Origin: Metarhizium brunneum
Lineage: Eukaryota; Ascomycota; Sordariomycetes; Hypocreales; Clavicipitaceae
NCBI RefSeq assembly: GCF_013426205.1
Contig: NC_089422.1
Span: 2,728,001-2,792,000, forward strand
Reading direction: 5' to 3'
Length of the DNA: 64,000 nucleotides
The position numbers were made by a program, and so were the translations under genes. This document shows positions 10,134 through 20,757 of this stretch, piece by piece; position 1 is the first letter of the stretch; each line of letters begins with the position of its first letter. The notes below the pieces were generated by a model, which searched no databases, had not been told where the DNA came from, and saw nothing but the letters and a program-made list of their open reading frames with translations.

Positions 10134-12716
10134 ATGCAGCCAGGACAACCACCACCACCACCTCCTCCACCAACATCAGGGCGACCTCAGACCCGGGCTC
10201 CCGGCAGCTTCTCACCTCTGCCGGGAGCCACGAGCCCTCCTGTCGACCCATTACGACAGCAGCCGTCGGCGCCGACTAGGCCACCGCCCCTGCGCATTGA
10301 TTCCTCGGGGAGTGATGACAGTCTCGAAGCACCTTCCATGCCCATAGCCGCATCGCGACAACGACCCGACTCGCCAGCGACGCCTATATATGCCCAGTTT
10401 GCCACGGCGCATGCAAACGCGAGCAGCTCCAACGTACATCAGAACTTCTCCCGGCCAGGAGGAGGCCCAAGTCGTCCGGCGGCTGTAGGACTGTCCTCGC
10501 CCGTGCTGAAAGGCCACTCAAGGAAGCACTCGGCCACACAGGGTTATTTTGATTCCACCCTCCCTTCTACCGCTACGTCCAACCTCTCTCACGTTAGCAT
10601 GAGCGCCGCGGCAGGTCAAGCGGCGGCGGCGGCAGCGGCAGCGGTAACGTCGACCGGGTCGCTATCAGCTAGCCAGATTGCCGCCCAGGCCGCGGTTATG
10701 TCGCATCAAAACACCTCTCATGTTCGCCAGCGGTCACAGACTGTGCCGTTTCCCGGTGAAGGCGCAGATGGTGTGCGGCGTGGCAGCGGATCCAAGGTAC
10801 CGCTTAGTCCGCCTATTTTGAGTCTCACCGAGGCGAGTGCACCTCGAGATTCTGCTTTCGTTGCGCACGGCGGCCAGCATTACGATAAAGCTGCTGGGTC
10901 TCACTCGTCAGCCGCTACAGCGGCCGCAAATGTTGTATTTCCACGGTCCGGACACAACTCTCCACGAGAAAAGTCGATTTCTCCGCAGCCTTTCCCGCCC
11001 TTCCCGCCTGTCCCACCACTCCCCGCTACCATTCCTGAGAAATCAAAGGCGGAGAAATCAAAGCACAAGCTGTTTTCAAGGCCAGGGAAGAGTAGCAGCA
11101 GCAAAGGTGAGGCCAAGGACAAGAATCTTCAAAGCCCTGGCAAGATAGGGAGCGCCTTGTCTGCATTGCAACGAGGCAACTTCAGCACCAGCAGTCTTGT
11201 AGACCCGCCTACCCAATCGCTGTATAGCCTCAACAACTCATCCTCTGCTACCATCAGACCCATCGAGGTATTCTCGGAAGAAAGGGTGAAGGAAAAAGAG
11301 AAGAAACACCACCATTTTCTATCTCGCCAAAAGCAAAAACTAAAGGACGAATACCACTTGCCTCTATCTTCAGCTTCAAGTAATTCTAAACCGACAGATC
11401 CAAATGCACCCAGCAGCCTGTACAATTTCAACGTTCCTGCCAGCCCAGGACCAGGCACTTCAACATTTTCGAAAGGAAAGAAGGACAAGAAACTTGGCGA
11501 GAAGTCAGACGGTCGATTAGACAGCGAATCGACCTTCAACTTGGCCGGTGATTGGTCTACGTCATCAGGATTGCATCCTTTATCACAGCAGTCAACCTTG
11601 TACGATGTGGCAGAGCCTGGGAAGGCCGTTAGCCAGAATAACCTGGCTCTTGACGAAGCCTGGCCCTACTTGAAATCAAAGCTGCTTGTCGTTTTCGAAG
11701 GCGAAGATCTTCGTCTCCCCGTTGAGGACTTCAACCGGGTGGTTCAGACACATATCCAGTGGTGTATTCACAAAAGATCGCCTAGTTCCATGGTGGACGA
11801 CTTGCGAGATTTATTGACGACAGGGTTTTCAATACTGGACAGGACCCTGCGCTTGACACCCGAAGACCAGTTCATCCCGACAGTGGTGGAACTCTGGATG
11901 TTCACATTCACATCCATCTTGCCGTATATGCAGTCAGTCTTCCTACCTCTGGACCTGGAGGTCTCTGGCTGCGGGGTCATCATGACGCCTGAGCAAGCTC
12001 GAGACTTTTGGGGTGGTGTCGTCGCATCTCCGTCATCTTCGAATAAACCCGCAGGCGATGCGCCGGCTGCAGCTGTGCTGGATGTAAGAAGACTCGTTCT
12101 TACGGCGTACCGTGACATTGTTGTTCTCCCTCGATATGACACTCTCAAGACCATATTCTCTCGCCTGTCCCTCGAATTTCTGCCGTCATCGTTTGCGCAC
12201 ATGGCGTTGGCTTCTCCGCCTCTGGAAAGAATGCTATCGACATCGCCGGCCGAGTCGCAATCCTTCATAATTCGCCCCGGGACAGCCACTTCGGTGGATC
12301 CTTTGGTAGGTAGTTTCAACTCTACAAGCACCACTTTGCTCGGCGAGGGTTCAGAACGAGGAAGAAGTCGTGCTGTCAGCAATGTCAGTTTTGGCAGTCA
12401 TGGCAGCGACAGCGCTGGTGCCATTCGCCCCTTTACCCCGTCCGGCCTGCCTGCACTTAGCAGTGTTCGAGAGCAGAACGTGGAAGACTCGAAGCAACTG
12501 ACGGACATGGTGGGCCGGATGTTGCAGTGCATGAGCGTCTTATCCAGTATTGGCGGGGACGATGCCGACGACGAGGGGAGCAAGAAGATTGAGGAGCTGT
12601 GTAAAATGCTCAAGCTGAATTGGTTGGGCAGAGGGAGAACAGGGAGAAACCGTCGAGGTATTGTGGGCGGTAGGGTACGACGTGATGAAGGAAGGGAAGA
12701 ATTACGGGTTGCTTGA
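10134..12716 (+). CDS. HbrB-family protein, TORC2 subunit Bit61/Bit2 (PRR5/Protor) relative
   Basis: A single exon of 860 aa. The frame is open 5' of the chosen ATG, but the ATG at 10134 begins a typical disordered N-terminus (MQPGQPPPPPPPP). The first ~500 residues are low-complexity Pro/Ser/Ala with a poly-Ala run and many Ser-Pro sites. The HbrB domain begins at about residue 500 (DEAWPYLKSKLLVVFEGEDL, then PVEDFNRVVQTHIQWC) and runs to about 760, including LLTTGFSILDRTL, ILPYMQSVFLPL and DTLKTIFSRLSLEFL. The domain is named after the Aspergillus hyphal-branching gene hbrB; yeast Bit61 and human PRR5 are accessory subunits of TOR complex 2, which controls actin polarity and lipid homeostasis at the plasma membrane. 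The protein ends shortly after the conserved KLNWLGRGRTGRN. Confidence 0.88.
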   Translation: MQPGQPPPPPPPPTSGRPQTRAPGSFSPLPGATSPPVDPLRQQPSAPTRPPPLRIDSSGSDDSLEAPSMPIAASRQRPDSPATPIYAQFATAHANASSSNVHQNFSRPGGGPSRPAAVGLSSPVLKGHSRKHSATQGYFDSTLPSTATSNLSHVSMSAAAGQAAAAAAAAVTSTGSLSASQIAAQAAVMSHQNTSHVRQRSQTVPFPGEGADGVRRGSGSKVPLSPPILSLTEASAPRDSAFVAHGGQHYDKAAGSHSSAATAAANVVFPRSGHNSPREKSISPQPFPPFPPVPPLPATIPEKSKAEKSKHKLFSRPGKSSSSKGEAKDKNLQSPGKIGSALSALQRGNFSTSSLVDPPTQSLYSLNNSSSATIRPIEVFSEERVKEKEKKHHHFLSRQKQKLKDEYHLPLSSASSNSKPTDPNAPSSLYNFNVPASPGPGTSTFSKGKKDKKLGEKSDGRLDSESTFNLAGDWSTSSGLHPLSQQSTLYDVAEPGKAVSQNNLALDEAWPYLKSKLLVVFEGEDLRLPVEDFNRVVQTHIQWCIHKRSPSSMVDDLRDLLTTGFSILDRTLRLTPEDQFIPTVVELWMFTFTSILPYMQSVFLPLDLEVSGCGVIMTPEQARDFWGGVVASPSSSNKPAGDAPAAAVLDVRRLVLTAYRDIVVLPRYDTLKTIFSRLSLEFLPSSFAHMALASPPLERMLSTSPAESQSFIIRPGTATSVDPLVGSFNSTSTTLLGEGSERGRSRAVSNVSFGSHGSDSAGAIRPFTPSGLPALSSVREQNVEDSKQLTDMVGRMLQCMSVLSSIGGDDADDEGSKKIEELCKMLKLNWLGRGRTGRNRRGIVGGRVRRDEGREELRVA

Positions 12717-15577
12717 ACGGGTACCGAGGGACGGGGATCATGACATGATGACATGCAAGGCTAGACAGGGCGACAGGGAACAACGGAGTTGCGTGCAGGA
12801 TTGTTCGCTCTCAGATGCCATCAAGGTATTGGTACTGGCGAAACAATGGAGTCGGCGTTGGGTAGTCGTGGACTTTACAAGAACACACAAAATGGAACGA
12901 AAATAACGAAGCAAACGGTTGGCAGCAGAGAAAAGTCAAACATTATATTGACTATATAAAGTGTTACTATTACGAGTGTGGAATTCAAGTACAGGCACCA
13001 GTATGGGTGTCCAAAATGGGGGTGTAGGCCTGTTTTGTTATCGTTAGCTGGATGCTCATTGGCCATGGTAGTGAACAACAAGTAATGAGTAACGATGGGA
13101 GTTCAGACATCCAAGGAAGATCATTAACCCTCATCTGTCCCAAAATAGGCTCAATGGGACTCGAGTGGAAACTGCGAATGAAATGGAAAGTTTCATCATG
13201 AAAAAAAACGTTACAGTGTATTACTAAAAGGGGGTCGTACTCACACGTTTCAGAGAATTGTCAATCTGGGGAAGCTATCAACTCGACCTGGGAACGGGGA
13301 CGAGGCATCTGATTACACACATTAGCGACGCGTCCAAACGAACTGTACGAAGAGTTAATGTGAAACAGTGATAGTCAGACAGGAAATACTGGCAAGTAAC
13401 AGGCCTTGGGCCCGAACAGACTAAACTTTCTTCATGGTCGAATCGGTTGGGAAAAGAAGACGTTTCAAACAGTGTCATCATCCAAGGGATGTAGCGGGTA
13501 GTGGCGGATAAATGCAGGAGAGAGAGAGAGCTTACTTACCTAGGGATATGAGGCTGAGTGCATGTCTTGTTAGCATTGCTGAATGGTGTTTGCAAGCTCC
13601 CACACACCCAATTGTTCCAAAGCACAGCTTGTGAATTCTAGCACGGAAAACCCGCCAGCGACAGCTCAACTTAAAGCTTGTTGTTTTCCATCTTCGAGTT
13701 GGACTGCACCCAGTTCTCAAAAGCGATGAAATTGCTCGTGATCGGCGCGCATGCAGAAGGCAGAAGCTTTGTTTGTTGCAAATGGAAGGAGAGAGCGTGG
13801 GAAGGAAATTTTCAGATTCGCATCGCGTCGCGGAAGAAGATATTGGATAACAGTGCTAGCAAATTTTTAACACTGCTGCGCACTGTACGCCAGCACGTGA
13901 TATTGAGACCACTCGGAGGTTGAACTTTAGCGGCGGCACCCAAAAATAGTGGCGCTGGGTATACTCGGTACATAGATATCATGCGACAAGGAGGTCTGCA
14001 GTTCTGTGCAAGCAAGAGAAAAATAGGGAGGTGCAGAAAAACAAGTGAAGACTGTCTCAAAATCTCACGCTTGATTCTGCGAGCTGCGCATACCTTTTTT
14101 TTTTTTTCTTGCTAGCCGAACCTTTTTTCCCCCTCAGCTACTGCCGGCCTTGGTGTGTGCCAACTTGCAGCGATCAAGGCCACAGACTTTGATATATGCA
14201 TAGACTGCTTTGTGCGATATTTGCTTTCGGCCTAGTCCGGTTTGACATGGTCTGCCCGGCCAATCGCCTCGGCGGACAGAAATAATGCGCATGTAACTCT
14301 TGCAGTTCCATACTGAGTGGTTGGAATTATTTTTACAACCCTCGATCCGGAACCCCTGATAGTTGCATGTCTCCACTTGTGGGTGGGGTCGCCCCTTCGG
14401 TGCTGCACCTCCCCTTCCCACTCCCATGTTCGCACGTACGACTGTGGGAAGATGGCACGCCCGTCTCGGTGCCCGTCTCTGCTGCTCTCGTTGGCTTGCT
14501 CGCCCATTAGTTATCAACAACCAGTCCGAGTTTGCCTCTCCTAGCTTGTTCTGGCCGTGTGAGTTGAGAGGTTGCGACCAGTTGACCCCCGACATTGTTG
14601 GTCCCTCATCACACTTGCAACACCATTTCTGCATCATCCCACGCCATCGCCCAACCCCAAAAAGCTGCGAGCCAAAAAGGGCGGGAAATCGTACGTTGTA
14701 CCCAGCGGCTCCTGTCAAGCGCTCTGCACCGCCGTCGTCGGGGCTTGGCTGACGCTGAAGCGGCCGAAGCGCAGCGCGCGAAACAAACGACCAGTTGACC
14801 AGAGGCGGCCAGCGGCCAGGCCACAGCCATTTGATAGCAGAGGCTGCCGCGCCCCATATTATTGACCAGACCAGTGCTGCTGGGCCCATCTTTCGCCTCT
14901 CTCTCACACTCTCTCTGCGAAAGCTCTTTCGGGACGTCGAGAGAAGCCAGAACGACGATCCCCGTCCTGCGTCCTGCGTCCTGCGTTGCGTCCCGACCTC
15001 GACCCTTCTTCGCCCTCGTCCGCCCCGGCGCCCAGAAGACGTGTCGCTTATCGCCGCTGCATCCTCTCTGCCCATCCATTGCCTCGCCGACCTGGCAGAC
15101 GCCTCTGTCCAGTGCAGACCTCAGCGGTGCCAGGCCCTCGCGTCAGAGCCGAGCCTCTTGTCTCCGAGCCTGTTTCCCGCGCTGGTGTTTGGTGTTTGGT
15201 GTCTGTTGTCTGTCGTCTTGTGTCCCCTGTCAGCGTTGTGTGTATCACTGCGCGCAGCCCTGCGTCAACGTTCGGGCCCTTTCGACTCCGCATCGATCCA
15301 GCTTCCATCATTCTCGCACTTGATACATTCTCCTCTTGCTCGGATTCCGTCTCGCCGACGCCGTCTGCTCGCCATCTTGCCTGTCTCCCGCCGGGCCACC
15401 CCCATCTCCGCTGTCAATCCGCGTCGCGATACCTGCCTGCAGACACCAGTCTTGGTCCATCGCCTACTTCGACATCAACCTCCCCAAGCCGACGCCTGAC
15501 GTATGTGCATGCGATAGTGCACCGAAGTCGCTCGTCGATATCCACGCCGTGGGTAGCCGGCTTTATATAGCAAGGAG
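12717..15577. other. Long intergenic region and GC-rich 5' leader of ptaB
   Basis: 2.9 kb with no supported protein gene. The part from about 14,350 to 15,570 is GC-rich and therefore has long open frames on both strands (up to ~310 codons), but none shows a recognisable product or balanced coding pattern. It includes three tandem copies of a 7-mer (CGTCCTG) at 14963-14983 and pyrimidine-rich stretches typical of long leaders of fungal developmental regulators. Confidence 0.5.
15503..15517 (+). promoter_or_regulatory. Short upstream ORF in the ptaB leader
   Basis: ATG TGC ATG CGA TAG encodes four residues and ends 60 nt before the main start. The same bases also form a good splice donor (GTATGT at 15501), with a possible acceptor (ATATAG) just before the main ATG, so the stretch could instead be a short 5'-UTR intron that removes the uORF. 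Confidence 0.4.
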
Positions 15578-16300
15578 ATGATGGCAACTAGCATGGGCCC
15601 AAACTTCACAGGGCATCCCGCTGCGATGGGACATCCTGGTGTCGCCGGTCACCCCATGGGACCTGGCATGCCTCCCAACTCTGCACAAGGTGCACCGGGT
15701 GGTGGAATGCCTCAGCAGTTCGCCGGGGCTCACATGGCCGTAGGCCCAGGAGGACAAGTAAATCCTGCCTTGATGGGTGCCATGCCACAAGGTGCCAATC
15801 CTCATGCTCATGCAATACAGCACTTGACTCCCGCTCAACAGCAAATGTTCCACCAGCAGCAGCAACAGCAGCTGCAGAATCAATGTAAGTCGAGTCTTTC
15901 CGCTATGTCCCTTGGAACTGTTCCAATGGTCTGACTCTACCATTTTTGTGCCTCTAGTCAACAACCCCAGCGCGATGGCTGCTATGCGCCAGCAACAAAT
16001 TCTCCAACATCAGCAGCAACAGGCGAGGCAGGCATTCATGGCCCAGCAGGCTATTCAAGCCAACATGCCAGTCGGCGTCAATGGGATGCCCATGGGGATG
16101 CAACTAGGCCAACTCAATCCGCAACAGCTTCAACAGCTTCGGCAATCCGGAAGAATGGGACCTGTAGGGGAACTGCCATCATACTTTATTGACGTATTAG
16201 CACGGTTAGACTAACTCTCTTGCTGTAGGGTCAGCATCCCCAAGCCCAAGCCCTCATGGCTCATCACATGGCGCTTCAGCAGCAGCAACAACAACAGCAA

Positions 16301-16398
<98 letters not shown>

Positions 16399-18331
16399 AG
16401 CCGCCCAGGGCCAGCAAATGCCTGGAAATGCAGGGCAACCAATGGGAATGAATGCTCAGGGCTTAGCCAATGTACAACAGCAACAAGCTCAAATGGGTGC
16501 TGCTGGACAGAGCCAGATGGGCCAGCCGCAACAAACCGGGCAACCAGGTCAAGGACAACCGCAACCACAGCAGCAGCAGCAGCAGCAGCCGCAACCTCAA
16601 TCCCAACCTCAACCTCAGTCTCAACCTCCGCAGCCACAACCACAACAGTCTAGCCAACCACAATCCCAACATACTCCACAACAAGGCTCCCAAGCTGGCA
16701 CTCCGGCACCCAGTGGCCAACACACACCAGCTCAGACACCAGCGCCGCCTACACCATCACAACCGACTCCACAACAGCTACAAAACCCGCAGCAGCAGCA
16801 GCAGCAGCAGCAGCAACCACAAAATCAGTCTCAACAGCCTGGCCAACCACAACCTCAGCAGGGTGCTGGTCCAGCGCAGCCACAGATGAATGCTGCCACG
16901 GCAGCCGCTGCGCAACACATGGCTTTATCGAACAACCTTTTCCATCAGCAGCAGCGAAGAGAGAATTTGAAGGGCCAGTGCTTATTGAAGTTGATGCAGT
17001 TCTCTGAACATTTGAGCGGGTTTCCTGTAAGTCGGGCACGCATCATTATGATCGCTATCTCGTATCCAATATCAACGGGGAACTAATGATGACAGCAGGG
17101 ACCGAGGGCAAAGGACGACCTGACGTACTGGAATGGCTTTGTTTCAAGATTCTTCTCCAATAATGGCGTCCTTCGTCATTCAGTATTGATAAATGACGCC
17201 GATGAATCAACCGACAAGCAGTATGAGATAGCTTTTCCGGCCATTGCCCGATACTTTCACACGCATTTTAGCAGCGGCGTCAGGAGCATGCAGTTGATCA
17301 TGGACAAGGGGCTCACCGATCGCCCTTTACCTGGCGACGGTCACTGCATCGAGAACCAAAGAGCTAGCCTGGTCTACTGGTTTGAAGCCGGTTCACATGT
17401 AAGTCATTGTGCTGCAAGACTAGATCCGAGGATGTACAACTAAGTGAGGACAGCTTGTCGCTACCGGTACACTCCGGGTACAATTCGACAATGAGCAACG
17501 CATTGAACTTTTTGAGTTTGTGACCACTGGACATGAGGAATACATCTCAAGAAAGCAGGTCATAGAAGCCGCCAAACCCGCTCACATGTGGATCAAAGAT
17601 TGGCACAAGGTCAACTCGCAGGATGGCAAAACTTCTCCAGAGATGTCGAAGAAGAGCAAGGCGAAGCAGCTCAAGTCACCTCAGACCCAGCCACCTGAAG
17701 TCCTTGTGGATCTCCCTGACTCTGCTGTCAACAGCAAAGGTGTAACTGAGGCGGTACATCAGTTCCTCGAGGTAAGTCACGTACCGTGATACCATTCTTC
17801 TAGGCCCTTTTAGTCCTGATGGCTAATTGAGAATGTGTAAAGATTGTCGAAGTCATGGGTCAAATGAACCCGCTCTTTGGATTCTGCCAGGGAAACCCCG
17901 GTGTTGGTCCCTATGCTGCACTAGAGCAGTACGTTGGAACCTACATCAATGGAAATGCTCAGGCGGTCAATGGTCAGCCGATACCCCAAGGCGGTCCTAG
18001 AACACCTAGCTTTGGCCAATTCCCTATGGGAGCAAGCCCAGCAGCAGCACACATGAATCTCCCTGGATCACCACATATTGGCAGCCCAGCTACTGGACAA
18101 ATGCAAGCTCCAGGGATGCAGCTGCAACCTAGTCAGCAAGGAACCAGCTCAAGTGGGCCGAGCGCCAATACCTCACCAGCGTCTAACAAACGCAGACGCC
18201 CATCCGGTGTTAAAACCGAAGACGACGGCTCTGGAGGGGTAACAACAAGTGGTGCACAGGTCAACGGCGTAGGCAGAGGGAAGCCGCCTACTCCTCGGAT
18301 GCCGAAGCGCGTCAAGGGAAATCCTTCATAA
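15578..18331 (+). CDS. ptaB: PtaB/Ldb1-type LIM-domain-binding transcriptional regulator
   Basis: Six exons: 15578-15884, 15958-16163, 16229-17026, 17099-17398, 17454-17771 and 17843-18331, giving 805 aa. The N-terminal half is Gly/Met/Gln-rich with one uninterrupted run of 41 Gln (16277-16399) and further Gln/Pro tracts. The LIM-binding domain starts near CLLKLMQFSEHLSG and continues through DDLTYWNGFVSRFFSNNGVL, SMQLIMDKGLTDRPL and FDNEQRIELFEFVTTGHEEY. After KPAHMWIKDWHKVN there is a Lys-rich stretch and IVEVMGQMNPLFGFCQGNPG, the conserved C-terminal helix. Two basic NLS-like motifs (NKRRRPSGVK, MPKRVKG) close the protein. Known relatives are Aspergillus PtaB and yeast Mfg1, which act with SomA/Flo8 in adhesion, biofilm and conidiation. 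A very long leader precedes it. Confidence 0.93.
16277..16399 (+). repeat. CAG/CAA repeat encoding 41 consecutive glutamines
   Basis: Mixed CAG and CAA codons, 123 nt, inside exon 3 of ptaB. Shorter Gln runs follow at about 16570-16590 and 16792-16815. The mixture of two codons suggests selection on the protein rather than only recent slippage. Confidence 0.97.
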
Positions 18332-19179
18332 GATTTACCCTGTGTTGACTTTGACAGCTTGCTGGAAGGTCACGCATATACTTCATGCTCTTTTACGTTT
18401 TCATGCAGCATGGTGGCGTCTGTTTCGGTACTCGGTTGATTCTTGGCCGGCAAATTTGTTTACAGGTTTAGGAGAGTCGATGGGATAAGACCAGCATACA
18501 CTTGCTTTTTTGATTTGATTTGATTTTTTCTGATTTCAAACCCCTTGCAGTTTTTTTTAGTTTTTTTCTAGTGTCTGGGGCTAGGCGCTTATCTTTCCAA
18601 CCTCGAGACGGTCAGCGCCATTGTCCACGTAGCTTGCTCGACTGATACCCAGCGAGAAGTAGTGCTATGTAGCACACGCAGCTTTTGTCGAGTCCAAGTT
18701 TTACGAGGCAGGGAAGGGAAGCATGTGTGTAGGAGTGGCCACATGACATGATGAGTGTTGGATCTGGGTTGTTTCTATTATATTTCAATGTCGCGAGTTG
18801 TTTCGTTGGAAATTGGTGTCTGGTGTTTGGCAGACTTGTACAGAGGATTCAGTCACCAACAGAGAAGAGAGAACGGTGTGACACTCGACGAAGACGAAAA
18901 AAGGCGGCTGCGCATTTGGTCTAAACAAAGGTCGCCTGTATGGAGAGAGCGGGGGGGCTAATTGGGGTAATGGAGTCGTTGTTGCAATTCATTCTGTACG
19001 ATATAAAACCACTTCAGCCAGGTAGCTCATGAAGGGCATGAGCTTGGTGCTATTCGGTTTCTAGCCATTATTCCTGTGCTTATAATCATAAACTATGTTT
19101 TGGCGTACACTTCAGCTCATATTCCCCAGTGGCCGCAACGTAGCCCTCAAGGCCGGGCTGCTCATATATAATATAGTAT
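18332..19179. other. Convergent intergenic region
   Basis: 848 bp between the 3' ends of ptaB (plus) and the minus-strand gene at 19180. T-rich tracts at about 18,508-18,570 fit 3'-UTR or termination sequence. No supported ORF or RNA gene is seen. Confidence 0.5.
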
Positions 19180-19878
19180 CTAGACATCTGCGTTGAGCAA
19201 CGGCGCGGCGTCACCGTCTCCGACATGGCCACCACTCGAGCTCGAGGGAGCACTCGGCCCTGCTCCAGGCTCGTCGTCCATACACACGGTCAAGAAGACG
19301 CCCTGCCCGCCAGCCAGGCTCGTCTGCAAAACACCCTTCCGCTCCGCGTCTGCGGCATCCTCGTCGGCCCCCGCGTCCCTCTGCAGCTCCAAGACGCGCA
19401 CCACTTCGTCGTTCAGGACCGGCCCAAGCTCAGCGGCAATCACCGGTGCCGCCGACCCCGGTGCCGCGACGACGATCCTGGCGTGCCGCCACCCCTGCGC
19501 CAGGTTCTGAAGCTCCGCCAGACGGGCAATGTCGTCCCTCAGCCGCGATCCCGTCGGTACCCCGGGGTACGTCGCGTCCGCCGCGCGGCACCACAGGCTG
19601 CGCGGGGCTTCACGCCCCGGCCCGTGGCCGTAGAAGATAATTCTGACGCGTAAACCGGGGCGCTGGCTCTCAGGCAGGGCGGCGGCACTTACCATGGGTG
19701 GTGCGGTGTATACCTGGATGACGGGCGGCGTCGCGTACACCACGGCCGGGGCCGGCACCGGCTGCACCACCGTCGTGTAGTACGCGGGTACGACTGCGGT
19801 AGCTGGCGCCCAGACGACCGGTTGGACGCACGTTGTCGGTTGGACGGCGAAGACGGGGGGCTGGAAATAGAACGACAT
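19180..19878 (-). CDS. Conserved-looking hypothetical protein with Pro/Val/Tyr/Ala-rich N-terminus
   Basis: A single exon of 232 aa from MSFYFQPPVFAVQP. Residues 1-70 are a low-complexity Pro/Val/Tyr/Ala stretch that looks like a surface or disordered region. After that comes an ordered-looking domain: RIIFYGHGPGRE, SRLRDDIARLAELQNLAQGW, RHARIVVAAPGSAAPVIAAELG and VVRVLELQRDAG. The C-terminus is Gly/Ser/Asp-rich. I do not recognise the family. A GTAAGT...CAG pair of 50 nt exists near the middle (between the coding triplets PPM and RII), but splicing it would break the frame, so the uninterrupted reading is preferred. The frame is also open further 5' of this Met. The upstream region carries the TA/TG/AG microsatellite. 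Confidence 0.65.
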   Translation of the reverse strand: MSFYFQPPVFAVQPTTCVQPVVWAPATAVVPAYYTTVVQPVPAPAVVYATPPVIQVYTAPPMVSAAALPESQRPGLRVRIIFYGHGPGREAPRSLWCRAADATYPGVPTGSRLRDDIARLAELQNLAQGWRHARIVVAAPGSAAPVIAAELGPVLNDEVVRVLELQRDAGADEDAADAERKGVLQTSLAGGQGVFLTVCMDDEPGAGPSAPSSSSGGHVGDGDAAPLLNADV

Positions 19879-20020
19879 TCTTGTTTTGCTGAAGATGGTG
19901 CTAGGTAAATAATGGTTGACTTGGAGAAAGGTCGCGGTGGCAGCTGAGCAGGGCGAACAGATGCAAACGGTGAAGAGTGTGCACAAATCTTGTCATGTTT
20001 TGGTCAAGAAATGTTTACCG

Positions 20021-20066
<46 letters not shown>

Positions 20067-20074
20067 AATGTGTG

Positions 20075-20120
<46 letters not shown>

Positions 20121-20757
20121 GGTGTACGCAATACAACTCGATTGCGGTGATACACTATCGGCTTTCATAGACTCATCATCACCCTCGCCCGACGTTGCAA
20201 ACGCATCACTGAAAAGAAAACTGCGGCCTCGCAAATATCTCTACGGCGGCTGGGACATGAATCACTACTGATGCGCAGCGCACGCAAAGGGTACCATGGT
20301 AGTACAAGAGCCAAACGATTTATTGAATGCCTACTCCGTAGTGTGAATAAATCCTTGCGCCGCTTCCACATGGTGGTATTATGCAATGTATACTCTGATA
20401 CACCTCGCTCGCGATCCAGAGTCCAGACCAAGTAAACTAAATAAACACAAAATAAGTCGGTGGCATCAAGCCAAGTCCCTTGCCATGTCTTTCAAGACCC
20501 GCCAGTTCATCTATTCATTCGTCAATGCCCAGACTAATACATTTCCTCGTCATCTGTTCTTCCAATACCAATCGTCATTGGAGTAGAGTAACATGTTCCG
20601 AGCCATGCCAGGTTTTGTTCATAAGTACCTTTCCATGTTTTATTATTGCCCATATTTAATCCCATTCGCATGGGATTGTGTTGTGTTATATTTCTGATCC
20701 TCCAAAAGATGCACGCTGGTCGCTTCAGTATGGACGAGGAAATTGTGTGATCCATCG
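19879..20757. other. Intergenic region with microsatellites
   Basis: 879 bp between the 5' end of the 19180-19878 gene and the 3' end of the PFK-2 gene. Apart from the microsatellite block and a TACTCCGTA copy at 20332-20340 I see no gene or RNA. Confidence 0.5.
20021..20118. repeat. Composite microsatellite (TA)n-(TG)n-(AG)n
   Basis: A TA run (20021-20032) passes into a TG run to about 20063, then, after a short TG-rich spacer, an AG run from about 20079 to 20114. Alternating purine-pyrimidine DNA next to a pure-purine strand can form Z-DNA and triplex structures. It sits ~145-240 bp upstream of the start of the minus-strand gene ending at 19180. Confidence 0.97.

Noticed and set aside
14134..15075. 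313-codon minus-strand ORF in the ptaB leader
   Set aside because: It lies in GC-rich DNA where several frames on both strands are open, shows no domain and has skewed Arg/Gly/Ser composition.
14795..15570. Two overlapping plus-strand ORFs of 194-234 codons before ptaB
   Set aside because: Pro/Arg/Ser-rich translation typical of GC-rich leader; one lacks an ATG; no recognisable protein.
19620..19700. 50-nt GTAAGT...CAG intron in the 232-aa hypothetical gene
   Set aside because: Removing it shifts the frame to an early stop, while the unspliced frame stays protein-like.
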